From assembly GCF_001895025.1 (NCBI RefSeq), contig NZ_BCXI01000001.1:310001-374000 (forward strand): DNA of 64,000 nucleotides, given 5' to 3'. The stretch is from Rhodococcus zopfii NBRC 100606 = JCM 9919 (GTDB lineage: Bacteria > Actinomycetota > Actinomycetes > Mycobacteriales > Mycobacteriaceae). Both the position numbers and the translations under genes were made by a program. The first letter of the stretch is position 1. The number at the start of each line of letters is the position of its first letter. Below, in pieces: positions 53,811-64,000 of the stretch. The notes under the pieces are model-generated. The model saw nothing but the letters and a program-made list of their open reading frames with translations, was not told where the DNA came from and searched no databases.

Positions 53811-53844
53811 TGGGGCGCAGGATCTGTGCCGATCCTGCGCCCCA
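53811..53844 (-). terminator. Hairpin after tpiA
   Basis: A perfect 14-base stem (53811-53824 with 53831-53844) and a six-base loop lie 20 bases after the tpiA stop. It fits a terminator for the gap-pgk-tpiA operon. No T-run follows. The MFS start codon is 32 bases beyond it. Confidence 0.65.
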
Positions 53845-53863
53845 CGGGTGGAACAGTCGTCCG

Positions 53864-54649
53864 CTACAGCAGCGGACCGCCTGCGGCGATCGCCGAGAGC
53901 TGCGCGAACTCGTCGGCCTTGAGCGACGCACCGCCGACCAGGCCGCCGTCGACGTCGGTCTGCGCGATGAGCTCGCCGACGTTCTTGGCGTTCACCGATC
54001 CGCCGTAGAGGACGCGGACGGTGGCGGCCACCTCCGGCGAGGCGAGCTCGCCGAGCGCGGCGCGCACCGCGGCGCACACCTCCTGGGCGTCGGCGGCCGA
54101 GGCCACCTTGCCGGTGCCGATGGCCCACACCGGCTCGTACGCGATCACGGTTTTCGCGATCTCGTCGGCGGTCAGGCCGGCGAGCGAGCCCTTCAGCTGC
54201 TCGACGTTGTACTCGACGTGGTTGCCGGCCTCACGGATGTCGAGGCCCTCGCCGATGCACACGATCGGGGTCAGGCCGTGCTTCAGCGCGGCCTTGGCCT
54301 TGTCGCGCACGATCGCGTCGGTCTCACCGTGCAGCGTGCGCCGCTCGGAGTGGCCGACGACGACGAACGTGCAGCCCAGCTTGGCGAGCATCGCACCGGA
54401 GATCTCCCCGGTGTAGGCGCCGGAGTCGTGGACGGACACGTCCTGCGCACCGTAGGTGAGCCGGATCTTGTCGCCCTCGATCAGGGTCTGCACCGACCGG
54501 ATGTCGGTGAACGGGGGAATCACCGTCACGTCGACCTTGTCGAGGTACTTCTCCGGGAGCGTGAACGCGATCTTCTGCACCAGGGCGATGGCCTCGAGAT
54601 GGTTGAGGTTCATCTTCCAGTTGCCCGCGATGAGCGGTGTGCGTGCCAT
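53864..54649 (-). CDS. tpiA: Triosephosphate isomerase
   Basis: Glycolytic enzyme of 261 residues. Active-site residues are visible: Asn/Lys in AGNWKMN, His in VVGHSERR, Glu in [12 protein letters not shown] (catalytic base and loop 6), and YGGSVNAKN for phosphate binding. It starts five bases after the pgk stop. Confidence 0.97.
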   Translation of the reverse strand: MARTPLIAGNWKMNLNHLEAIALVQKIAFTLPEKYLDKVDVTVIPPFTDIRSVQTLIEGDKIRLTYGAQDVSVHDSGAYTGEISGAMLAKLGCTFVVVGHSERRTLHGETDAIVRDKAKAALKHGLTPIVCIGEGLDIREAGNHVEYNVEQLKGSLAGLTADEIAKTVIAYEPVWAIGTGKVASAADAQEVCAAVRAALGELASPEVAATVRVLYGGSVNAKNVGELIAQTDVDGGLVGGASLKADEFAQLSAIAAGGPLL

Positions 54650-54654
54650 ACCCT

Positions 54655-55866
54655 TCAGCCCTCCAGTACCGCGATGCCGGGAAGTTCCTTGCCCTCGAGG
54701 TATTCGAGGGAGGCACCGCCGCCGGTGGAGATGTGCGAGAAGCCGTCCTCGGGCAGACCCAGCAGGCGCACGGCCGCGGCCGAGTCGCCGCCGCCGACGA
54801 CGCTGAACGCGCCCTTGCCGGTGGCCTCGATGATGGCTTCGGCGACGCCCTTGGTGCCGTCCGCGAACTTCGCGAACTCGAACACGCCCATCGGGCCGTT
54901 CCAGAACACGGTCTTCGCGCCGGCCAGGTGGTGGGCGAACCGGGCCACCGATTCGGGGCCGATGTCCAGGCCCATCCACCCGTCCTCGATTTCGGTGACG
55001 GGCACCGTCTTCGCCTCGGCGTCGGCGGAGAAGCTGTCGGCGATCACCACATCCTGAGGGATGTGGATGACGTCGCCGAACTGGTCGAGCAAGCCCTTGC
55101 AGGTCTCGATCATCGATTCCTCGAGCAACGAGTTGCCCACCGAGATGCCTTGTGCGGCAAGGAAGGTGAAGCACATGCCGCCGCCGATGACGAGGGTGTC
55201 GACCTTCGGTGCGAGCGCCTCGATCACGGCCAGCTTGTCCGAGACCTTCGAACCGCCGAGCACGACCGCGTAGGGGCGTTCCGAATCGGCGCTCAGCCGG
55301 GCCAGCACCTCGACCTCGGCCGCGACGAGGGTGCCCGCGTAGTGCGGCAACAGCGTCGCCACGTCGTACACGGACGCCTGCTTGCGATGCACCACTCCGA
55401 AGCCGTCGGAGACGAACGCACCGTCGTCGCCGACCAGCTCGACCAGGTCGCGGGCCAGCGCGAGGCGCTCCGCGTCGTCCTTGCTGGTTTCGCGCGGATC
55501 GAAACGGATGTTCTCGAGCAGGAGGATGTCGCCGTCGGTCAGGCCCTCGGAGCGGGCCAGGGCGTCCTGCCCCACGACATCACCGGCGAGCTGGACGTTG
55601 CGGCCGAGCACCTCGCCGAGCTTCGCCGCGACGGGCGCGAGCGAGAATTTCGGGTCCGGCTCGCCCTTGGGGCGGCCGAGGTGCGCGGTGACGACCACCT
55701 TGGCGCCGGCCTCCGCGAGCGCCTTGATCGTCGGGGCCGACGCGACGATTCGACCGGGGTCGGTGATCGTCGCGCCGTCCAGCGGGACGTTGAGGTCGGA
55801 GCGCACCAGCACACCGCGCCCCTCGACGCCCGCGTCAAGCAGATCCTTCAGGGTCTGAACAGCCAC
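54655..55866 (-). CDS. pgk: Phosphoglycerate kinase
   Basis: Kinase of 403 residues making ATP from 1,3-bisphosphoglycerate. Visible are [10 protein letters not shown], the substrate histidine/arginine block [20 protein letters not shown] and the nucleotide motif [11 protein letters not shown]. The GTG at 55866 fits the family start [10 protein letters not shown]; the gap gene ends 26 bases upstream. Confidence 0.97.
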   Translation of the reverse strand: MAVQTLKDLLDAGVEGRGVLVRSDLNVPLDGATITDPGRIVASAPTIKALAEAGAKVVVTAHLGRPKGEPDPKFSLAPVAAKLGEVLGRNVQLAGDVVGQDALARSEGLTDGDILLLENIRFDPRETSKDDAERLALARDLVELVGDDGAFVSDGFGVVHRKQASVYDVATLLPHYAGTLVAAEVEVLARLSADSERPYAVVLGGSKVSDKLAVIEALAPKVDTLVIGGGMCFTFLAAQGISVGNSLLEESMIETCKGLLDQFGDVIHIPQDVVIADSFSADAEAKTVPVTEIEDGWMGLDIGPESVARFAHHLAGAKTVFWNGPMGVFEFAKFADGTKGVAEAIIEATGKGAFSVVGGGDSAAAVRLLGLPEDGFSHISTGGGASLEYLEGKELPGIAVLEG

Positions 55867-55892
55867 TGTTCGGGTGTCCTCTTCGGTCGGTG

Positions 55893-57029
<1,137 letters not shown>

Positions 57030-58007
57030 CTACGCCTCGTCGAGCAACTCCATCGTCACCGCGGACTCGGTGTCCGGAATGCCCAGTTCCTTGGCGCGCC
57101 GGTCCGCCATCGACAGCAGCCGGCGGATGCGACCGGCGACGGCGTCCTTCGTCATGGGCGGATCGGCGAGCTGTCCGAGTTCCTCGAGGGACGCCTGCCG
57201 GTGCTGCACCCGCAGCGACCCGGCCGCGGCGAGGTGATCGGGCACGTCGGAGCCGAGGATCGTCAGGGCCCGCTCGACACGCGCGGCGGCCGCGACCGCG
57301 GCCCGCGCCGAGCGCCGCAGGTTCGCGTCGTCGAAGTTCGCGAGCCGGTTGGCGGTGGCCCGCACCTCGCGGCGCATGCGCCGTTCCTCCCAGGTCAGCC
57401 GAGTGTCCTGGGCGCCCATGTGGGTGAGCAGCGCGCCGATGGCCTCGCCGTCGCGGACCACGACCCGGTCGGCGCCGCGCACCTCGCGGGCCTTCGCGGC
57501 GATCCCGAGGCGCCGGGCGGCACCGACCAGCGCGAGCGCCGCCTCCGGGCCGGGGCAGCTGATCTCGAGCGCCGACGAGCGACCCGGTTCGGTGAGCGAT
57601 CCGTGGGCCAGGAACGCGCCGCGCCACGCGGCCTCGGCGTCGGAGATGCTGCCGCCGACGACCTGGGCGGGCAGCCCGCGGACCGGGCGCCCGCGCAGAT
57701 CGAGCAGGCCGGTCTGCCGGGCCAGGGCTTCGCCGTCCTTGGCGACCCGGACAACGTACCGCGAGCTCTTGCGCAGGCCACCCGCGCCGAGCACGTGGAC
57801 CTCGGCGGAATAGCCGTACAGTTCGAAGATCTCGCGGCGCAGACGACGGGCGATCGACCCCAGGTCCACCTCGGCTTCGACCACGACACGGCCACCCACG
57901 ATGTGCAGGCCACCGGCGAAACGCAGGAGAGCGGACACCTCGGCCTTGCGGCTGCTGGTGCGGGTCACCGCGAGCCTGCTCAGCTCGTCCTTGACCTCCG
58001 CTGTCAT
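57030..58007 (-). CDS. whiA: Sporulation/cell-division regulator WhiA
   Basis: A 325-residue WhiA. The N-terminal LAGLIDADG-like homing-endonuclease fold lacks catalytic acidic residues, as in all WhiA; examples are [28 protein letters not shown] and [24 protein letters not shown]. The C-terminal HTH is [27 protein letters not shown]. WhiA activates cell-division genes with WhiB-type partners in Streptomyces and is conserved in non-sporulating actinobacteria. The ATG overlaps the yvcK stop (ATGA). Confidence 0.96.
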   Translation of the reverse strand: MTAEVKDELSRLAVTRTSSRKAEVSALLRFAGGLHIVGGRVVVEAEVDLGSIARRLRREIFELYGYSAEVHVLGAGGLRKSSRYVVRVAKDGEALARQTGLLDLRGRPVRGLPAQVVGGSISDAEAAWRGAFLAHGSLTEPGRSSALEISCPGPEAALALVGAARRLGIAAKAREVRGADRVVVRDGEAIGALLTHMGAQDTRLTWEERRMRREVRATANRLANFDDANLRRSARAAVAAAARVERALTILGSDVPDHLAAAGSLRVQHRQASLEELGQLADPPMTKDAVAGRIRRLLSMADRRAKELGIPDTESAVTMELLDEA

Positions 58008-59005
58008 TGCCACGAGACGATCTCCCTTCGGCTGCTGTCGCGTGAGTCGGCGGAGCCGGACGCGGCAGGCAGATGTGATGCCAGAACATCCGCCAGTTTG
58101 GCGGGGTCGTGACGGTGGGTGCCGGCTTCCGCGACGTCCGCGTAGACGACGTCGGCGCCGAATCGGGCGGCGGCCCGGCACAGGTGCTCGCGTTCCCGCC
58201 CGGCGGGCACCGACGTCGCGTCGACCACGATGTGATCGACGTGGAAGCCCGGGGCGTGTTGTGCCAGCACGTGCAGGTGGCGCTCGGTGGAGAATCCGGC
58301 GGTCTCCCCCGGTTCCGCGGCGAGGTTCAGGACCAGCACCTTGCGGGCCCGGGTGCGGGTGAGGGCGTCGAGCAGGTCGGGCACGAGGACGTGCGGGATG
58401 ACGCTCGAGAACCACGATCCGGGGCCGAGGACCACCAGGTCGGCGGTGTCGACCGCGTCGAGCGCGTCCGGGCAGGCCGGTGGATCGGCCGGGATGAGCC
58501 GGACCCGCCGCACCTTGCCGGGCGTGGTCGCGACCGCGACCTGCCCGCGGATGCCACGGCTGACCCGTGGATCGGATTCGAGACCGGAGACGTCCGCTTC
58601 GATGTCGAGCGGGATCGGCGACATCGGCAGCACGCGGCCGCGGACGTCGAGGACGGCGGCGAGCCGATCCAGCGCGGCGACGGGATCGCCGAGAACCTCG
58701 GTGAGTCCGGCGAGGATCAGATTGCCGACCGAATGCCCGGCGAGGGCTCCGGTGCCACCGAACCGGTGCTGCACGGTTTCGGTCCACACCCGGATCTCGG
58801 GGGTGTCGGCGGCCAGCGCCGCCAGCGCCATCCGCAGGTCGCCGGGCGGAATGACGCCGAGTTCGGCACGTAAACGCCCGGACGATCCTCCGTCGTCGGC
58901 GACGGTGACGACGGCGGTGACCCGGTCGGTGAGGCGTCGCACCGCGCTGAGGGTCGCGTACAGGCCGTGACCGCCACCGAGCGCGACGATCGCCGGCGCA
59001 GTCAT
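58004..59005 (-). CDS. yvcK: Gluconeogenesis factor YvcK/CuvA family
   Basis: UDP-sugar-binding protein of 333 residues, 2-phospho-L-lactate transferase-like fold. Motifs are [22 protein letters not shown] at the start and [31 protein letters not shown]. Family members link cell-wall precursor supply to carbon source. It sits in the whiA-yvcK-rapZ cluster with four-base overlaps on both sides. Confidence 0.95.
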   Translation of the reverse strand: MTAPAIVALGGGHGLYATLSAVRRLTDRVTAVVTVADDGGSSGRLRAELGVIPPGDLRMALAALAADTPEIRVWTETVQHRFGGTGALAGHSVGNLILAGLTEVLGDPVAALDRLAAVLDVRGRVLPMSPIPLDIEADVSGLESDPRVSRGIRGQVAVATTPGKVRRVRLIPADPPACPDALDAVDTADLVVLGPGSWFSSVIPHVLVPDLLDALTRTRARKVLVLNLAAEPGETAGFSTERHLHVLAQHAPGFHVDHIVVDATSVPAGREREHLCRAAARFGADVVYADVAEAGTHRHDPAKLADVLASHLPAASGSADSRDSSRREIVSWQ

Positions 59006-59949
59006 TCGCGGCCCAGATCCCGGTGCACGACGTGCACCGTCAACGCCGGATCCTTGTCGAGGTGCGCGGCGAGCGCTTCGGTCATCGCCACGCTTCGGTG
59101 TTTGCCGCCGGTGCAGCCCACCGCAATCGTCATATAGCGCTTTCCCTCCCGGCGGTAGCCGGCCGTGGTCAGTTGGAGCACTCGATGATAGGTCTGCAGG
59201 TATTCGTCCGCACCGTCGCGGGAGAGCACGTAGTCGCGCACGTCGGCGTCCTGCCCGGTGTGGTCACGCAACTGCGGCACCCAGTGCGGATTCGGCAGGA
59301 AGCGTACGTCGCACACCAGGTCGGCATCCATCGGCAGACCGTATTTGAATCCGAAGGATTCGACGGTCACCTGGATGGTGTCGGCGGCGGCGTCGCCGAA
59401 CGCCGATTCGATCTTGCGGCGCAGTTCCGGCCCGGACAGCGCGGACGTGTCGACCACCAGGTCCGCGGCCGCCTTGACGGGGGCGAGTTGGGCGCGTTCG
59501 GCGGCGATGCCGTCGGCGAGGGTGCGGTCGGCGGTGTCGGCCTGCAGCGGATGGCTGCGCCGCACCTGCTCGAACCGCCGGATGAGCACGGCGTCGGTGG
59601 CTTCGAGGAACAGCACCCGGGTGCGCACCGGCCGGGCGGCGAGTTCGGTGACGACCCAGCCGAGGTCGCCGGTGAACAGCCGGCTGCGCACGTCCATCAC
59701 GACGGCGAGCCGTTCGAGGGGCGGTTCGGCCTGCACTGCCAGATCGACCATGGCGATGACCAGCTGCGGCGGCACGTTGTCGGAGACGTACCAGCCGAGA
59801 TCCTCGAGGGCGGTGGCCGCGGTGCTCATGCCGGCACCGGACAGTCCGGTGACCAACGTCACCTCGGCGCGGCGATCCCGGGGGGTCGCGGTGGCCTCGA
59901 CGCCGCCCGTTTCGGTCCCGGACGACCCGAGCGCAGCTTGTTGCTTCAC
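59002..59949 (-). CDS. rapZ: RapZ-like nucleotide-binding protein
   Basis: P-loop protein of 315 residues. The N-terminal Walker A-like [20 protein letters not shown] has Met in place of the usual Lys (normally GAGKS), so nucleotide use may be altered. The C-terminal domain has [25 protein letters not shown] and [11 protein letters not shown]. In E. coli RapZ senses GlcN6P and controls GlmS through small RNAs; the actinobacterial role is less clear. The GTG overlaps the uvrC stop. Confidence 0.93.
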   Translation of the reverse strand: MKQQAALGSSGTETGGVEATATPRDRRAEVTLVTGLSGAGMSTAATALEDLGWYVSDNVPPQLVIAMVDLAVQAEPPLERLAVVMDVRSRLFTGDLGWVVTELAARPVRTRVLFLEATDAVLIRRFEQVRRSHPLQADTADRTLADGIAAERAQLAPVKAAADLVVDTSALSGPELRRKIESAFGDAAADTIQVTVESFGFKYGLPMDADLVCDVRFLPNPHWVPQLRDHTGQDADVRDYVLSRDGADEYLQTYHRVLQLTTAGYRREGKRYMTIAVGCTGGKHRSVAMTEALAAHLDKDPALTVHVVHRDLGRE

Positions 59950-62129
59950 AGTTCCCGCTCCGCTCCCGTTCCCGACACGCCGACGATGCCATCATCACGT
60001 ACCGGCGTGTCCCCCGCAGCATCATCGGCGACGGGCACCCGTGCGGGGGTGAGGCCGGACAGGGTATCGGTTCCCGTCGGCGCGTCCGCGCGCAACGCGT
60101 CGAGGACCGCCCGGGCGGTGGCCGCTCCGATGCCGGGGACGGCGGTGATCTCCTCGACGCTCGCCTCCCGCAGCCGCGCCACCGACCCGAAGTGCTTGAC
60201 CAGCGCGGTGCGTCGGGTCTGCCCGAGGCCGCGCACCCCGTCCAGCGCGGACGCCGTCATCCGGCGGGACCGCTTGCTGCGGTGGAAGGTGATCGCGAAG
60301 CGGTGCGCCTCGTCGCGCACCCGCTGCAACAGATACAGGGACTCGCTGGTGCGCGGCAGGATCACCGGATCGGACTCGCCGGGCACCCACACCTCCTCGA
60401 GGCGTTTGGCCAGGCCGATCACCGACACGTCGGTGATCCCGAGTTCGTCGAGGACCTCCGCGGCGGCCGCGACCTGCGGGGCGCCCCCGTCCACGACGTA
60501 CAGATTCGGCGGATACGCGAAACGCCGTGGCCTGCCGGTCGCCGGATCGAGCGCGGCCTCCGTGGAGAAATCCCCCCCATCTCCGTCCTCCCCGGCGGCG
60601 ACGTCACGCCGATGCCGCAGGAAGCGGCGTCGGGTGACCTCCGCGATGGACGCGACGTCGTCGGAGCGGCCGTCCCCGGCCGCCTCCTTGATCGCGTAGT
60701 GCCGGTAGTCCGACTTGCGGGGCAGACCGTCCTCGAACACCACCAGGGAGGCGACGACATCGGTGCCCTGTACGTGACTGATGTCGACGCACTCGATGCG
60801 CAGCGGCGCCGAATCCAGGTCGAGCGCGTCCTGGATGCCCTGCAGCGCAGCGGACCGAGCCGTCAAGTCACCCGCGCGGCGCAGTTTGTGCTGGCCGAGG
60901 GCTTCCTTCGCGTTGCGCTGCACGGTATCCGCGAGGGCCTTCTTGTCGCCGCGCTGTGGCACCCGCAACCGGACCGGGCCGCCGCGCAGGCCGGCGAGCC
61001 AGCGACTCATCTCCTCCGGGTCCGGCGGCAACGCCGGCACCAGCACCTCGCGCGGCACCGCGCTCCCTGCCGCCTCGGCGCCCCCGGATTCGGTGAGCAC
61101 CGACTCGGTCAGCGCGGCTTCCTCGCCGTAGAACTGGGTGAGGAACTGCTCGACGAGCAGCGACTCCTCCTCGTGCTCCCCCGCCCCGCCGGAATCGATC
61201 CGGTCGGCGGTGTCGATCCGGTCGGCAGTGTCGGGACGGTCGACGACGTCCCCGGACTTCTCGACGACCCACCCCCTCTGCCCGCGGACCCGGCCGCCGC
61301 GGACGTGGAAGACCTGCACCGAGACCTCGAGGTCGTCGCCGGCGAACGCCACCACGTCGGCGTCGGTGCCGTCGCCGAGCACGACCGCCTGCTTCTCGAG
61401 TGCCTTGCGCAGCGCCCCCAGGTCGTCACGGAGCCGCGCGGCGGTCTCGAAGTCGAGGTCCGCCGACGCGGCCTGCATGCGGGCCTCGACGTCGCGGATG
61501 AGCTTGTCGGTCCGGCCGGCGAGGAAGTCGCAGAAGTCCTCGACGATGCGGCGGTGTTCGGCGGCGTCGAGCCGTCCGACGCACGGTGCCGAACACTTGT
61601 CGATGTAGCCGAGCAGACACGGCCGCCCGATCTGCGTGTGCCTCTTGAACACCCCCGCCGAGCAGGTGCGGGCGGGGAACACCCGCAACAGCAGATCGAG
61701 GGTTTCCCGGATCGCCCATGCGTGCGAGTAGGGGCCGAAGTAGCGCACCCCCTTGCGCCGCGGGCCGCGGTAGACGAACAACCGCGGATACTCCTCGTTC
61801 AGCGTCACCGCGAGCATCGGGTACGTCTTGTCGTCGCGGTAGCGGACGTTGAACCGCGGATCGAATTCCTTGATCCAGTTGTACTCGAGCTGCAGCGCCT
61901 CGACCTCGGTGCTGACCACCGTCCACTCGACACTGCCCGCGGTGGTCACCATCTGACGGGTCCGCGGATGCAGGGACGCCACATCGGCGAAGTACGAGTT
62001 CAGGCGTGAGCGAAGGCTTTTCGCCTTGCCGACGTAGACGACGCGGCCGTGCGGATCACGGAATCGGTAGACGCCCGGCTCGGTCGGGATGGATCCGGGG
62101 GCGGGACGGTAGGTCGAGGGGTCGGGCAC
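59946..62129 (-). CDS. uvrC: Excinuclease ABC subunit C
   Basis: Nucleotide-excision repair nuclease of 727 residues. The GIY-YIG domain is at the N-terminus ([25 protein letters not shown]), then a UVR motif (about residue 205-240), the RNase H-like 5' nuclease domain ([23 protein letters not shown]) and tandem HhH motifs ([39 protein letters not shown]). An acidic insert near residues 295-345 with repeated DTADRID units is longer than usual. It starts with GTG nine bases after the PH-domain gene. Confidence 0.96.
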   Translation of the reverse strand: MPDPSTYRPAPGSIPTEPGVYRFRDPHGRVVYVGKAKSLRSRLNSYFADVASLHPRTRQMVTTAGSVEWTVVSTEVEALQLEYNWIKEFDPRFNVRYRDDKTYPMLAVTLNEEYPRLFVYRGPRRKGVRYFGPYSHAWAIRETLDLLLRVFPARTCSAGVFKRHTQIGRPCLLGYIDKCSAPCVGRLDAAEHRRIVEDFCDFLAGRTDKLIRDVEARMQAASADLDFETAARLRDDLGALRKALEKQAVVLGDGTDADVVAFAGDDLEVSVQVFHVRGGRVRGQRGWVVEKSGDVVDRPDTADRIDTADRIDSGGAGEHEEESLLVEQFLTQFYGEEAALTESVLTESGGAEAAGSAVPREVLVPALPPDPEEMSRWLAGLRGGPVRLRVPQRGDKKALADTVQRNAKEALGQHKLRRAGDLTARSAALQGIQDALDLDSAPLRIECVDISHVQGTDVVASLVVFEDGLPRKSDYRHYAIKEAAGDGRSDDVASIAEVTRRRFLRHRRDVAAGEDGDGGDFSTEAALDPATGRPRRFAYPPNLYVVDGGAPQVAAAAEVLDELGITDVSVIGLAKRLEEVWVPGESDPVILPRTSESLYLLQRVRDEAHRFAITFHRSKRSRRMTASALDGVRGLGQTRRTALVKHFGSVARLREASVEEITAVPGIGAATARAVLDALRADAPTGTDTLSGLTPARVPVADDAAGDTPVRDDGIVGVSGTGAEREL

Positions 62130-62138
62130 GGGTCCAGG

Positions 62139-64000
<1,862 letters not shown>

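Overview
The window is high-GC actinobacterial chromosome, almost certainly Rhodococcus or a close Nocardiaceae/Mycobacteriales relative. The evidence is the codon use, the many GTG starts, and gene blocks that follow the mycobacterial order: ripA-moxR-DUF58-VWA, acn-acnR, sufRBDCSUT next to mptB and an ABC exporter, ctaA/ctaB, tkt-tal-zwf-opcA-pgl, gap-pgk-tpiA, and whiA-yvcK-rapZ-uvrC-ribH. Adjacent genes very often overlap by 1-17 bases. I saw no tRNA, rRNA, CRISPR array or insertion sequence.

Layout. 1-5.7 kb: a leftward cell-envelope block (ripA endopeptidase, MoxR ATPase, DUF58 and VWA proteins), a remnant of a UPF0158 gene and a small membrane protein. 6.0-9.6 kb: aconitase and its TetR repressor AcnR, with a consensus AcnR operator upstream of acn. 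9.6-17.5 kb: a small HTH protein, an ABC-F ATPase, an SDR, a lycopene-cyclase-like flavoprotein, Ku, and a MarR/DHA2 exporter pair. 17.0-24.1 kb: the SUF iron-sulfur operon with its SufR repressor at the head and a MarR gene at the tail. 24.2-31.1 kb: mptB, an ABC exporter, heme A synthase, a quinone oxidoreductase and heme O synthase. 31.4-37.8 kb: the pentose-phosphate operon.

37.8-48.3 kb is the accessory region of most interest. It holds a tandem universal stress protein, a six-gene operon for a soluble (group 3b type) [NiFe]-hydrogenase with an internal cyclic-nucleotide-domain gene, a P1B ATPase fused to a hemerythrin domain, and a site-2 protease with CBS domains. DosR-box-like dyads lie in the three main non-coding gaps. 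All these protein types have counterparts in mycobacterial hypoxia (DosR) regulons, so I read this as a hypoxia/redox island placed between pgl and ppc. That reading is inference: DosR itself is not in the window.

48.6-64 kb: an SRPBCC protein, PEP carboxylase, SecG, an MFS transporter bracketed by hairpins, then gap-pgk-tpiA, the whiA-yvcK-rapZ-uvrC chain, a PH-domain membrane protein, ribH and the truncated ribBA at the right edge.
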